DNA of 64,000 bases from CAWEEP01 sp963808125 (GCA_963808125.1 CAWEEP010000007.1:1-64000), one strand, 5' to 3'. Shown: positions 11,998 to 21,381, counted from the stretch's first letter. Notes: generated by a model from the sequence alone, not told the origin. Made by a program: numbers and translations.

Positions 11998-12910
11998 GGT
12001 TGACCCCTTCACCTACTCCGACACACCGGCCCGTGAGTGTAGCGCGCCGGAGCCGTCCGCCCCTGCCACCGAGGAATGGCCGTCGGCGACTCGTTACGCT
12101 CGACACCTCGAGGCCTACTACGAGGCCATCTCGCCCGCCTACGACGACTGGTCGTCGGGCCTGCACCGCCGCCTGGCGGCCCGTCTGGTGGAGATCGCCT
12201 CACCGCTGCCGGGAGAGCGCCTGCTCGACGTCGGCTGCGGCTCGGGGCTGGTCACGCAGATGGCCGCCGACCGGGTCGGGGTCTCCGGCGAGGTGATCGG
12301 CATCGACATCGCCCAGGGGCTCCTGGACATCGCCCAGCGGCGGGCCTCCCCCGCCGTGAGCTTCCTCCACGTGCCGGCCGAGGCGCTGATGTTCGCCGAC
12401 TCGACCTTCGACGTCGTGACCATGGGGGACGCCCTCCCCTACCTCGCCGACCCGCAGCGCGCCCTCGAGGAGGCCCGGCGCGTGCTGCGCCGTGATGCCC
12501 GCATCGCCGTCTCCGTGCTCAACGGCCACCTCGCCACGCCGGCCCAGGACCTCTACGACGAGATGCTCCAGGACCTGGAGCAGCGACACCCCATCGTCGT
12601 CCCAAGGCCCCCCGGGGACCGCACCCGCCTGGGCGAGCCCGAGGTCATCGAGCGGATGCTGGTCGCCGCCGGCTTCACCGGCGTCGTCACCACGGTCATG
12701 GTCACCGGTGGACGCGCCGCCTCGGCCAGGGACTGGACGGACCTGATGATGGGGGCCGGCCCCTCCTCCCACGCCATGCTCTCGGTGCTGGGGCCCTCCG
12801 TCCGCGACGACTTCGAGGCGGATCTGACCGAGGCGATGCATCGCCTCGGCGAGGACGAGGCCTTCCGCTACCACCACCCCTTCACCTTCGCCGAGGCCTT
12901 CCGTCTCTGA
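11996..12910 (+). CDS. Class I SAM-dependent methyltransferase
   Basis: UbiE/Methyltransf_11-type protein of about 304 residues. RYARHLEAYYEAISPAYDDW precedes motif I LLDVGCGSGLVTQMAADR, acidic motif II GIDIAQGLLDIAQ and DVVTMGDALPYLADPQRALE. The start at 11996 is the only in-frame ATG before the conserved region; it has no ribosome site and overlaps the bactofilin start on the other strand. The C-terminal half (LMMGAGPSSHAMLSVLGPSV) is family-specific and may bind substrate. The methyl acceptor is unknown. Confidence 0.85.
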   Translation: MVDPFTYSDTPARECSAPEPSAPATEEWPSATRYARHLEAYYEAISPAYDDWSSGLHRRLAARLVEIASPLPGERLLDVGCGSGLVTQMAADRVGVSGEVIGIDIAQGLLDIAQRRASPAVSFLHVPAEALMFADSTFDVVTMGDALPYLADPQRALEEARRVLRRDARIAVSVLNGHLATPAQDLYDEMLQDLEQRHPIVVPRPPGDRTRLGEPEVIERMLVAAGFTGVVTTVMVTGGRAASARDWTDLMMGAGPSSHAMLSVLGPSVRDDFEADLTEAMHRLGEDEAFRYHHPFTFAEAFRL

Positions 12911-12945
12911 TCGACGGCCAGGTAGCGGCTGCCCAAGCCCCCGGG

Positions 12946-12969
12946 CGGCGGGCACCCGTGGTGCCGCCG
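12946..12969. terminator. Hairpin between convergent genes
   Basis: GGCACC-CGT-GGTGCC stem with a four-pair GC extension and one bulged G. It lies between the methyltransferase stop (12910) and the convergent EF-G-like stop (13000). There is no T-run; probably a bidirectional transcript end. Confidence 0.4.
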
Positions 12970-12999
12970 GCGGCGTCAGGGCGGGGAGGCGGCGGCGGG

Positions 13000-15081
13000 T
13001 CAGGGCGTGGGGGCCGCGTGCTCCTTGGCGTGGGCTTCGATCAGATGCTGGGCCACCTGCCCCGGCACCTCCTCGTAATGGGAGAACTCCATGGAGTAGC
13101 GGCCCCTGCCCTGGGTGAGGGCGCGGAGGTCGATGGGGAAGGTGAACATCTCCGCCTGGGGCACCTGGGCGGTGACCTCGGAGCGGCCGTCGCCGAGCGG
13201 GTTCATCCCCGCCACGCGCCCACGCCGGGTGTTGAAGAGGCCGATGACGTCCCCGGTGAAGCGCTCGGGGACGACCACCTTGACGGTGGTCACCGGCTCC
13301 AGCAGGACCGGCGACGCCTTGGCCACGGCCTCGCGCATGGCCATGGACCCGGCGATCTGGAAGGCGATGTCCTTGCCGTCCACGGGGTGGGTGGAGCCGT
13401 CCACCAGCCTGACCTTCACGTCCACCACCGGGTGGCCGCTGATGGCGCCCTGCTCGATGCACTGGCGGACCCCCTTCTCCACCGAGGGCCGGAACTGCTG
13501 CGGGATGGAGCCGCCGAAGATCTTGTCCTCCCACACGTAGCCGCCGCCCCGGGGAAGGGGCTCGATCTCGATGGTGCAGTCGCCGTAGAGGCCGGCGCCC
13601 CCCGACTGCTTCTTGTAGCGGTGCTGCACCCGGGCGGTGCCGTTGATGGTCTCCCGATAGGGGATCTTCGGCGCCTGAAGGGTGGCCTCGACCCCGTATT
13701 TGCGCTTCATCTTCTCCACGACGACGTCGAGGTGGATGTCACCTAGGCCGTGGGCGATGACCTCCTGGGTGACGGGGTCCCGATCCACGGTGAAGGTGAT
13801 CTCCTCTTCCGTCAGCCGCGCCAGCGACTGCATGATCTTGTCCTCGTCGCCCTTGCTCTTGGCGGTGATGGCGGCCGAGTAGGCCGCGGTGGGGGTGGAG
13901 ATGGAGGGCAGGACCACCTGCGCCGCGCGATCGCAGAGGGTGTCGCCGGTGGCGGCGGCCTGGAGCTTGGTCACAACGGCGATGTCGCCGGCTCCGACGT
14001 CGCCCGCCGTGACGACCTGCTTGCCGAGGGGCCGGCCGAGCTGGGCGAAGCGCTCCTCGACCTTGCGGTTGGCATTGAACGGGTGCGTGTCGGCGCGCAG
14101 CGAGCCCCGCAGGATGCGCAGGTAGGAGACCTTGCCGAAGTTGTCGACCGAGGTGCGGAAGACGCGGGCCACCAGGGGTCCGTCCGGCGAGCAGAGGATC
14201 TCCACCTCCTTGCCGGAGGGGTCCACCCCGCGATGCACCCTCTCCTTCGGCGAGGGGAGGTATCGGACGATGCTGTCGAGGAGAAGGGCAGCGCCCCGAC
14301 CGTCGGCCGCGGCGGCGCAGATGATCGGCGCCAGGGTGCCAGTGAAGGCGGCCCGGTGGACGGCGTCGCGGACCTCGTCGTCCGACAACTCCGTCCCTTC
14401 GAGGTACTTCTCGATCAGGGCGTCGTCGGTCTCCGCGGCGGCGTCGGTCAGCGAGCTGTGGGCCCGGGCCACCGCCTCGGAGAGGTCGCCGGGCAGTTCG
14501 GTCTCCACCGCCTCCCCGTCACCCCGGAACTCGTGGGCCGTCCCGTTGACGAGGTCGACGTAACCCCGGAAGCTCTCGGCGGCTCCGATGGGGACGGTCA
14601 CCGCGATGGGCTTGCGGCCGAAGGCCTCGCGCAGAGCGTCGACGGTGGCCTCGAACGCGGCGTTCTCCCGATCCATCCGGTTGACCACGATGAGGCAGGG
14701 GAGGCCGGCCTCGGTGAGCATTTCCCAGGCCAGCTCCGCGCCCACGGGCACGTTCCCGGTGGCGCTGACGACAAGGACGGCGGCGTCGGCGCCGGCGAGC
14801 GCCGAGGCGACCTCTCCGGCGAAGTCCTGGAAGCCGGGGGCGTCGATGAGGTTGACCCGGGTCCCCTTCCAATCGCAGTGGGCGACGGCGGCGCTGATCG
14901 AGATCGACCGGCGCTGCTCCTCCGGCTCGGAGTCGAAGATCGAGGTCCCCTGATCGGTCGAACCCAGTCTCTGGGTCGCCCCCGCCGTGTGCAGCAACGC
15001 CTCGCACAGGGTCGTCTTGCCGTCGTGGCTGTGGCCGACGATGGCCACGGTGCGAATGCGATCCGGTGCGGGCGTGGGCAT
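13000..15081 (-). CDS. EF-G-like translational GTPase
   Basis: About 693 residues with all EF-G domains: G1 GHSHDGKTTLCEAL, switch I RRSISISAA, G3 DAPGFQDFAGE, G4 NRMDRE, then domains II-V ending GRYSMEFSHYEEVPGQVAQH. It differs from housekeeping EF-G: the catalytic His after DxPG is Phe, GHVDHGKST is GHSHDGKTT, and GIT is SIS. This places it with the EF-G-like (FusA2-type) group rather than canonical FusA. ATG 15081 is chosen because AGGAGG lies eight bases upstream; the GTG at 15087 is too close to it. Role in translation or ribosome rescue is unknown. A true fusA is not in the window. Confidence 0.9.
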   Translation of the reverse strand: MPTPAPDRIRTVAIVGHSHDGKTTLCEALLHTAGATQRLGSTDQGTSIFDSEPEEQRRSISISAAVAHCDWKGTRVNLIDAPGFQDFAGEVASALAGADAAVLVVSATGNVPVGAELAWEMLTEAGLPCLIVVNRMDRENAAFEATVDALREAFGRKPIAVTVPIGAAESFRGYVDLVNGTAHEFRGDGEAVETELPGDLSEAVARAHSSLTDAAAETDDALIEKYLEGTELSDDEVRDAVHRAAFTGTLAPIICAAAADGRGAALLLDSIVRYLPSPKERVHRGVDPSGKEVEILCSPDGPLVARVFRTSVDNFGKVSYLRILRGSLRADTHPFNANRKVEERFAQLGRPLGKQVVTAGDVGAGDIAVVTKLQAAATGDTLCDRAAQVVLPSISTPTAAYSAAITAKSKGDEDKIMQSLARLTEEEITFTVDRDPVTQEVIAHGLGDIHLDVVVEKMKRKYGVEATLQAPKIPYRETINGTARVQHRYKKQSGGAGLYGDCTIEIEPLPRGGGYVWEDKIFGGSIPQQFRPSVEKGVRQCIEQGAISGHPVVDVKVRLVDGSTHPVDGKDIAFQIAGSMAMREAVAKASPVLLEPVTTVKVVVPERFTGDVIGLFNTRRGRVAGMNPLGDGRSEVTAQVPQAEMFTFPIDLRALTQGRGRYSMEFSHYEEVPGQVAQHLIEAHAKEHAAPTP

Positions 15082-15183
15082 GGACACGACCTCCTGCGAG
15101 GGCGGGAATCGAAGGCCGATGGTGAGCGGCAGCCAATGGTACGGCGCCGCCTCGGCCTCGCATCCCGGGCGAATGCGCCGCCG

Positions 15184-16125
15184 TCAGCGGGGGGCCTCCT
15201 CCACTCGTTGGGCGACCACCAGCACGCTGTCGCAGAGCGGGTTGCCCGGGTGGCGCGTCCAGCCGTCGTAGATGCGCCGCAGCCGCAGCCCGGCCCGGTC
15301 GAGGACGCCGGGGATCTCGTCGAAGCCCAGCAGGCGGCTGGTCGTCTGCTGAACCCCGACGCTCCCGTCGGCGAAGACGGCGACCTCCCGGAGCACGAAC
15401 AGGTTGCGTCGCCGGTCGTAGACGGTGTCGGTGAGGAGCAGCTGGCGGCGGTCGCCGAGCAGCGAGGTGTCGGCCACCTCCCACGCGGAGATCCGGCCGG
15501 GAAGCTGGTCGGGCCGCAAGCGGATCTCGGCGATCAGGCGTCCTCCCGGCCGCAGGCACCGGCCGAGGCGGCGGAGCACCGCCACCTGGGAACGGACGGG
15601 AAGGTTCTCCAGGACGTAGTAGATGAGGACGGCGGCGTCGTAGCGGGGCGACACCGGCAACGAGCGCAGGTCGGCGACGTCGAACTGGACCTGGCGGTCG
15701 AGGCCGGTGGCGCGCGCGGTGGCGCGCGCGTGGCGGATAACGGCCGGCCCGACGTCGACACCGTGCACCCGATAGCCCATGGTGCCGAGGCGGACGGCGT
15801 AGAGGCCGGGCCCGCAGCCGGCGTCGAGAATCGTGGCCGGAGGCGGGGGGAGCAGGCGGCCGAGGCGGCGCACATGCCCGTCCACCAGGAGCTCACGGCG
15901 GCTGGCACCGTCGTGGGCCTGGTCGAGATGTTCACGGAGGAGTCGCCGGCTGAAGGCCGGATCGGACCAGTCGAGTTCGCTGGCACGGTCGAACGGGCGC
16001 GGCCAAGGGTCCAGTGCGGCGACGCGCGATGGGCGGGGGTGACGACCCACGCGGCGAAGCGTGACACGCCCGGGGTGGTGAGCGGACAGCCAAGCCGCCC
16101 GCCCGTGGAGGCGGTCCGCCCGCAT
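15184..16125 (-). CDS. Class I SAM-dependent methyltransferase
   Basis: Methyltransferase with FSRRLLREHLDQAHDGASRR upstream of motif I ILDAGCGPGLYAVRL, VHGVDVGPAVIRHARA, DVADLRSLPVSPRYDAAVLI and a GRCLRPGGRLIAEIR post-motif. The C-terminal part (LLLTDTVYDRRRNLFVLREV) is a beta-rich domain. The start is uncertain: ATG 16125 is the longest option before the divergent PlsY-like gene and GTG 16050 is shorter; neither has a ribosome site. Substrate is unknown. It follows the EF-G-like gene on the same strand but upstream of it, possibly co-transcribed (96-base gap). Confidence 0.82.
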   Translation of the reverse strand: MRADRLHGRAAWLSAHHPGRVTLRRVGRHPRPSRVAALDPWPRPFDRASELDWSDPAFSRRLLREHLDQAHDGASRRELLVDGHVRRLGRLLPPPPATILDAGCGPGLYAVRLGTMGYRVHGVDVGPAVIRHARATARATGLDRQVQFDVADLRSLPVSPRYDAAVLIYYVLENLPVRSQVAVLRRLGRCLRPGGRLIAEIRLRPDQLPGRISAWEVADTSLLGDRRQLLLTDTVYDRRRNLFVLREVAVFADGSVGVQQTTSRLLGFDEIPGVLDRAGLRLRRIYDGWTRHPGNPLCDSVLVVAQRVEEAPR

Positions 16126-16155
16126 CGCAGCCGGCGAACCGGCGCGCGCGGGCAC

Positions 16156-16161
16156 TAGTCT
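16156..16161 (+). promoter_or_regulatory. TAGTCT -10-like box, leaderless start
   Basis: TAGTCT ends six bases before the GTG of the PlsY-like gene, with no Shine-Dalgarno between. It is consistent with transcription starting at the start codon. Confidence 0.4.
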
Positions 16162-16167
16162 CGTGGC

Positions 16168-16812
16168 GTGATCGCCACCCCTGCCGGCGCCAGCGTCGCC
16201 TTCGCCGCCGGATACGCCGTCGGCGCCCTCCCCATTGCGTGGCTTCTGGTGCGGGGCGAACGCGGCATCGATCTCCGGCGCGAGGGGGGCGGCGGGACCG
16301 GCGCCGTCGATGCCCTCAGGGTGGCAGGGCCGGCCACCGCCTGCCTTGCCGTCGTCGCGGAATGCCTCAAGGGCGGCGCCGTCGGCCTGGGCGCCGGGCT
16401 GGTGAGCGGAACGGGCTGGTTCGTTGCCAGCGCCATCGCGGGCTGCGTCGTCGGCGACGCCTTCCCCGTGGGCTTCCGGCGGGGGGGACGCGGCCTGGTC
16501 CCGCTGGTCTCTGGCCTGGTCATCGCGCTCCCCTACGCCGGTCTCCTCTGCGGCATCATCGCCATCCCCGTGGCACTGCTCACGCGGATGCGCGGGGGCG
16601 TGTTCGACGCGTCGGTGACGGTTGCCGTGCCTCTGGGGCTGTGGTTGGGAACCCACGACTGGCGCAGCCTGGCGCCGGCCGCGGTGATGGTCGTCGCCAT
16701 GGTCACCCGTTCCCGGTTGCGGCAGCAGTCCCGGGCACGGACCGCACTGACGGACCGTCGAGGTGCGACCATCGTCGACCAGCCGTCACCTCACACGGAG
16801 AGCCCCGAATGA
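16168..16812 (+). CDS. PlsY-like membrane protein with degenerate active-site motifs
   Basis: About 214 residues and five or six membrane helices, laid out like PlsY, the acylphosphate:glycerol-3-phosphate acyltransferase. The order of motifs is recognisable: YAVGALPIAWLLV, GIDLRREGGGGTGAVDALR, ECLKGGAVGL, VVGDAFPVGFRRGGRGLVP. Residues normally essential are changed: the motif-1 Ser (GSIP) is Ala, the GSGN loop is GGGG, and the motif-3 His (GHxFP) is Asp; the Arg of DLR is kept. It is therefore a diverged paralogue, perhaps not an acyltransferase. GTG 16168 starts it; the stop overlaps the DedA start (ATGA). Confidence 0.75.
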   Translation: MIATPAGASVAFAAGYAVGALPIAWLLVRGERGIDLRREGGGGTGAVDALRVAGPATACLAVVAECLKGGAVGLGAGLVSGTGWFVASAIAGCVVGDAFPVGFRRGGRGLVPLVSGLVIALPYAGLLCGIIAIPVALLTRMRGGVFDASVTVAVPLGLWLGTHDWRSLAPAAVMVVAMVTRSRLRQQSRARTALTDRRGATIVDQPSPHTESPE

Positions 16813-17459
16813 TCGCCCTCGCCAGCCTCAGCGGCACCGTCCAGCACTGGGTGGAGACGGGCGGGATCGTGGCCATCTTCCTGCTCATGACGGCGCAGTG
16901 CGTCGGCGTCCCCTTCCCCAGCGAGGTGATCATGCCCTTCGCCGGCTACTTCGCCGCCACGGGGCACCTCAACCTGGTCGCCGCCATCGCCGTCGGCACG
17001 CTGGGCAACCTGGTGGGCTCATGGCTCGCGTACGGTCTGGCGGCCTGGCTCGGCGAGCCCGTCCTGCTCGGACCGGGGCGGTACATCGGCATCCGGCGGC
17101 ACCACGTCGAACTCGCCGACGGGTGGTTCCGGCGGCACGGCGCGAGCGCCGTCTTCTTCGGCCGGTTCCTCCCCGTGGTGCGGACCTACATCTCCTTTCC
17201 GGCCGGGCTCGCCCGCATGCCCCTTCTCCCCTTCACGGCCTACACGGTGCTGGGGACCCTCCCCTGGTGCGCGGCGCTTGGAGTGGCCGGCTACGAGGTG
17301 GGCCGGAACTGGAACCGCATCGCCGGCCCGATCGGCCTCGCCGGCGTGATCCTCGCCGTGGTGCTGGTGATCGCGGTGGTGGCCTGGTTCGTCAGGGGTC
17401 GCAGGACAGAGACGCCGTCCGGCCGGACGGTGTCGCCGGGGGAGAAGGAGGCCTCCTGA
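16809..17459 (+). CDS. DedA family membrane protein
   Basis: 216-residue DedA/SNARE-associated protein; the family flips undecaprenyl phosphate or phospholipids across the membrane. Features: acidic N-terminal re-entrant region VGVPFPSEVIMPFAGYFAA, GTLGNLVGSWLAYGLAAWLG, and the signature FFGRFLPVVRTYISFPAGLA with the conserved Arg residues. At least four hydrophobic helices are visible. The ATG overlaps the stop of the PlsY-like gene, so the two membrane-lipid genes are translationally coupled. Confidence 0.9.
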   Translation: MIALASLSGTVQHWVETGGIVAIFLLMTAQCVGVPFPSEVIMPFAGYFAATGHLNLVAAIAVGTLGNLVGSWLAYGLAAWLGEPVLLGPGRYIGIRRHHVELADGWFRRHGASAVFFGRFLPVVRTYISFPAGLARMPLLPFTAYTVLGTLPWCAALGVAGYEVGRNWNRIAGPIGLAGVILAVVLVIAVVAWFVRGRRTETPSGRTVSPGEKEAS

Positions 17460-17462
17460 GCC

Positions 17463-18299
17463 GTGATCGGGCTCATCGACATCGGTGGAACCAAGACCCT
17501 GGCCAGCGTCACAGACGATGACGGCAGACCCGGCCCGCCGACCGTGCGCCCCACCCCGAGACGCGGCGACGCGGGGTCCTTCCTCGCCGACCTGCTCGAC
17601 GAGGTGCGGCGCGGCCACCCTCTGGAGGCGATCGCGGTGGCCACGCCCGGCCCGTTCGACCGCCAAAGCCGCACCCTGATCAACCCGCCCGGGCTCTCCA
17701 GCGACTGGCACGGCCTCGACCTTCAAGCAGCGCTCGGCGACCGCTTTCACTGTCAGGTCCACGCCGAGAACGACGCCAACTGCGCGGCGCTGGCCGAGGC
17801 CCATTTCGGAGCCGGGCAGGGGTTCGGCACGGTCGTCTACTACACGGTGAGCACCGGGGTGGGGTCGGGCGTCGTGCGCGACGGCGACCTGCTCATATCG
17901 AGGCACGACACCGAGGGGGGGCATCAGGTGCTCTGGCCCGAGCACCTCGGGGGCCCCGCCTGCCATTGCGGCGGTCACGGATGCCTCGAGGCGCTGGTGA
18001 GCGGCGCCGCCATCGTGCGGCGCTTCGGCTGCCGGGCCGAGGTTCTGGACGACCCATCGGCCTGGGCGGACATCGGCCGCTGGTTGGGCCTGGCCGTGGT
18101 CAACAGCGCTGCCCTGCTCGATTGCGACGTCGTCGTATTCGGCGGCGGCGTGATCGGCGCCTGGACGAAGTTCGAGGCCGCCCTGCGCGCCACGGTCCGG
18201 GAGTATCTCTTCCTTCAGCCCGAACCGGAGATCCGCCTGGCCGAGCTCGGGATCGACCGCAACGTGTGGGGGGCGCTGACCCTGGTCCCCGGCCGCTGA
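17463..18299 (+). CDS. ROK-family sugar kinase
   Basis: 278-residue ROK protein. The ATP-binding DIGGTKTLASV lies at the N-terminus; ENDANCAALAEAHFG contains the catalytic region; the zinc site is EGGHQVLWP plus PACHCGGHGCLEALVSG (His and CxCGxxGCxE). There is no N-terminal helix-turn-helix, so it is a kinase rather than a ROK repressor. Glucose or an amino sugar is the likely substrate, but specificity is not readable. GTG 17463 comes three bases after the DedA stop, so it is probably in the same operon. Confidence 0.88.
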   Translation: MIGLIDIGGTKTLASVTDDDGRPGPPTVRPTPRRGDAGSFLADLLDEVRRGHPLEAIAVATPGPFDRQSRTLINPPGLSSDWHGLDLQAALGDRFHCQVHAENDANCAALAEAHFGAGQGFGTVVYYTVSTGVGSGVVRDGDLLISRHDTEGGHQVLWPEHLGGPACHCGGHGCLEALVSGAAIVRRFGCRAEVLDDPSAWADIGRWLGLAVVNSAALLDCDVVVFGGGVIGAWTKFEAALRATVREYLFLQPEPEIRLAELGIDRNVWGALTLVPGR

Positions 18300-18334
18300 G
18301 GCGGCGCCGCGTTTGGCGGCGGGGGGATGGCTGG

Positions 18335-18340
18335 TACAGT
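18335..18340 (+). promoter_or_regulatory. TACAGT -10-like box, leaderless start
   Basis: TACAGT ends six bases before the GTG at 18347 and there is no ribosome-binding site. It is one of the clearest leaderless-type arrangements in the window. Confidence 0.45.
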
Positions 18341-18346
18341 AGGGCC

Positions 18347-18565
18347 GTGTCCAAGCGTGTCACCTCCGTGAGCATCGACGACGTCATCTCCGCCATCGAG
18401 ACGGCGCGCGACAAGGTCATGGCCGACGAGGTCAAGTCCCTCGTCAAGCTCGGACTGCCGAAGAGCGTCGCCTACAAGATGGTGGCGGAGCGCTACCGCC
18501 AGCGCAGTGAGGCCGAAGAGGGCGAGGAGGCCGCCGCCGGCACCCCCTGGCCCGACATGTCCTGA
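18347..18565 (+). CDS. Small helical hypothetical protein
   Basis: 72 residues beginning with GTG: SKRVTSVSIDDVISAIETAR and continuing with predicted amphipathic helices (KVMADEVKSLVKLGLPKSVA, YKMVAERYRQRSEAEEGEE) and an acidic tail. No family recognised. The alternating charge suggests a soluble helical bundle or a DNA/protein-binding partner. The start is supported by the TACAGT box six bases upstream. Confidence 0.6.
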   Translation: MSKRVTSVSIDDVISAIETARDKVMADEVKSLVKLGLPKSVAYKMVAERYRQRSEAEEGEEAAAGTPWPDMS

Positions 18566-18632
18566 CCGTTTCGCGGGGCGGCGCGGCGCGAACCCGGGCG
18601 GGGCGAGCCCGGCACGTCGTGTGCTCTCCGCA

Positions 18633-18638
18633 TACTGT
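18633..18638 (+). promoter_or_regulatory. TACTGT -10-like box before gcvPA
   Basis: TACTGT ends seven bases before the gcvPA ATG at 18646 with no Shine-Dalgarno; consistent with a leaderless gcv transcript. The gap from the previous gene (80 bases) is too short for a glycine riboswitch, and I see none. Confidence 0.4.
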
Positions 18639-18645
18639 CGGGTCG

Positions 18646-19974
18646 ATGGCCTACCTTCCAAACGGAGCCGGCGAACGCCGCGAGATGCTCGACGCCGTTG
18701 GCGTGGCGTCGGTGGACGACCTCTTCGCGGCCATCCCCGGCCGGCTGCGCAATCCCCACCTCGACCTGCCCGCGCCCCTGGCCGAGCAGGACCTGGTCGA
18801 CGAGCTGGAGCGTCTGGCGGAGCGAAACCACCCCCTGGGCAGCGTCGACGCCTTCCTCGGGGCGGGGGTGTACCGGCGCTACGTCCCCGCCATCGTCCGG
18901 GCCAGCATCGCTCGTCCCGAGTTCTACACCGCGTACACCCCCTACCAGGCCGAGGCCTCGCAGGGAACGCTGCAGACCATCTTCGAGTTCCAGTCGATGA
19001 TCTGCGGCCTGACCGGGCTGGAAGTCGCCAACGCCTCGCTGTACGACGGAGCCACCGCCAGTGCCGAGGCCGTCATGATGGCCGTGTCCCAGACGGGCAG
19101 ATCCCGGGCAGTCGTCGCCGCCGACGTCCACCCCGAGATCCTCTCGGTGATCCGGACCTTCGTCGCCGGCCGCGGCGTCGAGATGGTCCTTTCAGACGAC
19201 GTGACCGCCGCGGTCGGCGACCGCGACGCCTGCGTCGTGGTGGCGCAGCCCGGTTCCTGGGGACGCTCTCGGAGCTGACCCCGATCGCGCCGCCGCACGG
19301 GCGGCCGGGGCCCTCTCGATCTGCGTCGCCGACCCGATCGCCTGCGCCCTCGTCGAGCCGCCTGGAGATGCGGGCTTCGACATGGCCGTCGGCGATGGCC
19401 AACCGCTGGGCATCCCCCCTCTTTCGGCGGCCCCCACGTCGGCTTCATGGCGGTGCGGCAGGAGCTTATGCGCCGCCTCCCCGGCCGCCTCGTGGGTGAG
19501 GCCCGCGACCATCACGGACGCCGCGCCTACACCCTCACCCTGCAGGCGCGCGAACAGCACATCCGCCGCGAGAAGGCGACCTCCAACATCTGCACCAACC
19601 ACGCCCTCATGGCGCTGGCGGCCACCGTGTACATGGCGAAGATGGGGGCAGGAGGGCTGCGGCGGGTGGCCGAGGTCAGCGTCCAGCGCGCCCACCACCT
19701 GTTCGGCCGTCTCGTCGAGCTCGAGGGCATCTCGGCGGCGCTGCCTGACCGGCCCTTCCTGTGGGAGTTCGCTCTCCGCGTCCCGGGCGACGCCGCGAGT
19801 TTCGCGGCGGAGATGCGCCGCCAGGACATCATCGCCGGTCTGCCGCTGGGCATCGTCGACCGGAGCCGCCGCGATCAGATCCTTGTCTGCTGCACGGAGA
19901 CGACGGCGCCGGCGGCGATCGACCGCTACGTGGCCGCGGCGGCCCGCTTCACCGCGGCCGGAGCGGCGGCATGA
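18646..19974 (+). CDS. gcvPA: Glycine dehydrogenase (decarboxylating) subunit 1 (frameshifted)
   Basis: N-terminal half of the split P-protein of the glycine cleavage system; it pairs with GcvPB to decarboxylate glycine. The protein starts MAYLPNGAGERREMLDAVGV and contains FLGAGVYRRYVPAIVR, YTAYTPYQAEASQGTLQTIF, LEVANASLYDGATASAEAVM and LQAREQHIRREKATSNICTN, all typical of GcvPA. Frame changes near 19258, 19305 and 19425 break the middle, where the intended GTLSELTPIA, SICVADPIACALVEPP and GGPHVGFMAV segments read in successive frames. The stop overlaps gcvPB (ATGA). gcvT and gcvH are not nearby. Confidence 0.92.
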
Positions 19975-21381
19975 CTCTCGCACCGCCGCCGGCGGAGTGG
20001 TCCGGCGAGGAGCCCCTCGTCTTCGAGCTGAGCACCGACTACGAGGGAGGGCCTCGGGAGGTGGCGAGCGGGGTCCCCGAGCGCCCGCTCGCCGAACTGC
20101 TGCCGGGAGTGCGGCTGCGCTCTGCGCCGGCGGCGATCCCCGCGGTGGCCGAGCCGGTGCTGGCCCGCCACCTCGGCCGGCTGGCGCGACGCAACCACCA
20201 CCTGCACCACGGCATCTACCCGCTGGGCAGCTGCACCATGAAGTACAACCCCGTGATCGACGAGCAGCTCGCCGGGCTGCCGGGCTTCGCCGACATCCAC
20301 CCCTACCAGGACGCCGACGACGTCCAGGGGGCGCTCGAGCTGATGTGGGATCTGGAACAGCTGCTCAGGGAGATCACCGGCATGGCAAGGGTCTCGCTCC
20401 AGCCGGCGGCGGGTGCCCACGGCGAGTGGACCGGGCTGCGCATGATCCAGGCGTATCACGCCTCCCGGGGGACACCGGCCGGACCGTGTCCTCATCCCGA
20501 CTCCGCCCACGGCACCAACCCGGCCTCGGCCGCGCTGGCCGGCCTGGAGGTGGTCACGGTGCGCAGCAACGCCGCCGGCACCGTGGATGTGGACGATCTG
20601 CGCAGTCACCTGGACGCCTCCGTGGCGGCCATCATGATGACCAATCCCAACACGCTGGGGGTCTTCGAGAAGGACGATCCTGGAGATCGCGGAGGCGGCC
20701 CACGACAAGGGCGTCCTCCTCTACTACGACGGCGCCAACCTCAACGCCCTGGTGGGGATGGCCCGGCCCGGGGACATGGGTTTCGACGTCGTTCACCTCA
20801 ACCTCCACAAGACCTTCTCGACGCCGCACGGCGGCGGCGGCCCGGGCAGCGGCCCGGTGGGGGTCACCGCCGCGCTCGCCGCCTTCCTCCCCGTGCCCAC
20901 CGTGGAGCGCGACGGCGACCGCTTCCGCCTCGAGAGCGACCGCCCTTTCTCGATCGGCAAGGTGCGGTCCTTCTACGGCAACTTCGGCATGCTGGTGCGC
21001 GCCTACGCCTACCTGCGAACGTACGGGTCCTCGATCTCCGATGTGGCGCGCGACGCGGTCCTCAACGCCCGCTACCTGCGTTCGCAGCTCCAGGACCTCT
21101 TCCCCATGGCCGTGCCCACCGCATCGATGCACGAGTTCGTGGCCACCACCAAGGGGTGCCGGGTACCCGGTCTGCGCGCCATCGACATCTCCAAGCGCCT
21201 CCTCGACTTCGGCGTCTACGCCCCCACCGCGTACTTCCCCACCACGGTCCCCGAGGCGCTGATGTTCGAGCCGACCGAGACCGAGTCGAAGCGAAGTCTC
21301 GATCTCCTTGCCGCCATCTGCGCCACCATCGTCGGCGAGGCGGAGACCGACCTCGGCTTCGTGCAGGCGGCGCCCATCTGA
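19971..21381 (+). CDS. gcvPB: Glycine dehydrogenase (decarboxylating) subunit 2 (frameshifted)
   Basis: PLP-bearing half of the split P-protein. Key blocks: HHLHHGIYPLGSCTMKYNP, IHPYQDADDVQGALELMW, LQPAAGAHGEWTGLRMI, PDSAHGTNPASAALAGLEVV, MMTNPNTLGVFEKD, and HLNLHKTFSTPHGGGGPG with the PLP-binding Lys. One net frameshift lies near 20680. Between about 20470 and 20495 two opposite indels cancel, turning the expected GDTGRTVLIPDS into an aberrant GTPAGPCPHPDS. ATG 19971 overlaps the gcvPA stop, so the two subunits are coupled. Confidence 0.92.

Noticed and set aside
13750..16158. About 800-codon open frame antisense to the EF-G-like gene
   Set aside because: Low-complexity Gly/Arg/Val protein with no motif; mirrors the EF-G-like coding sequence.
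18566..18645. Glycine riboswitch before gcvPA
   Set aside because: Only 80 bases between genes and no tandem aptamer pattern.
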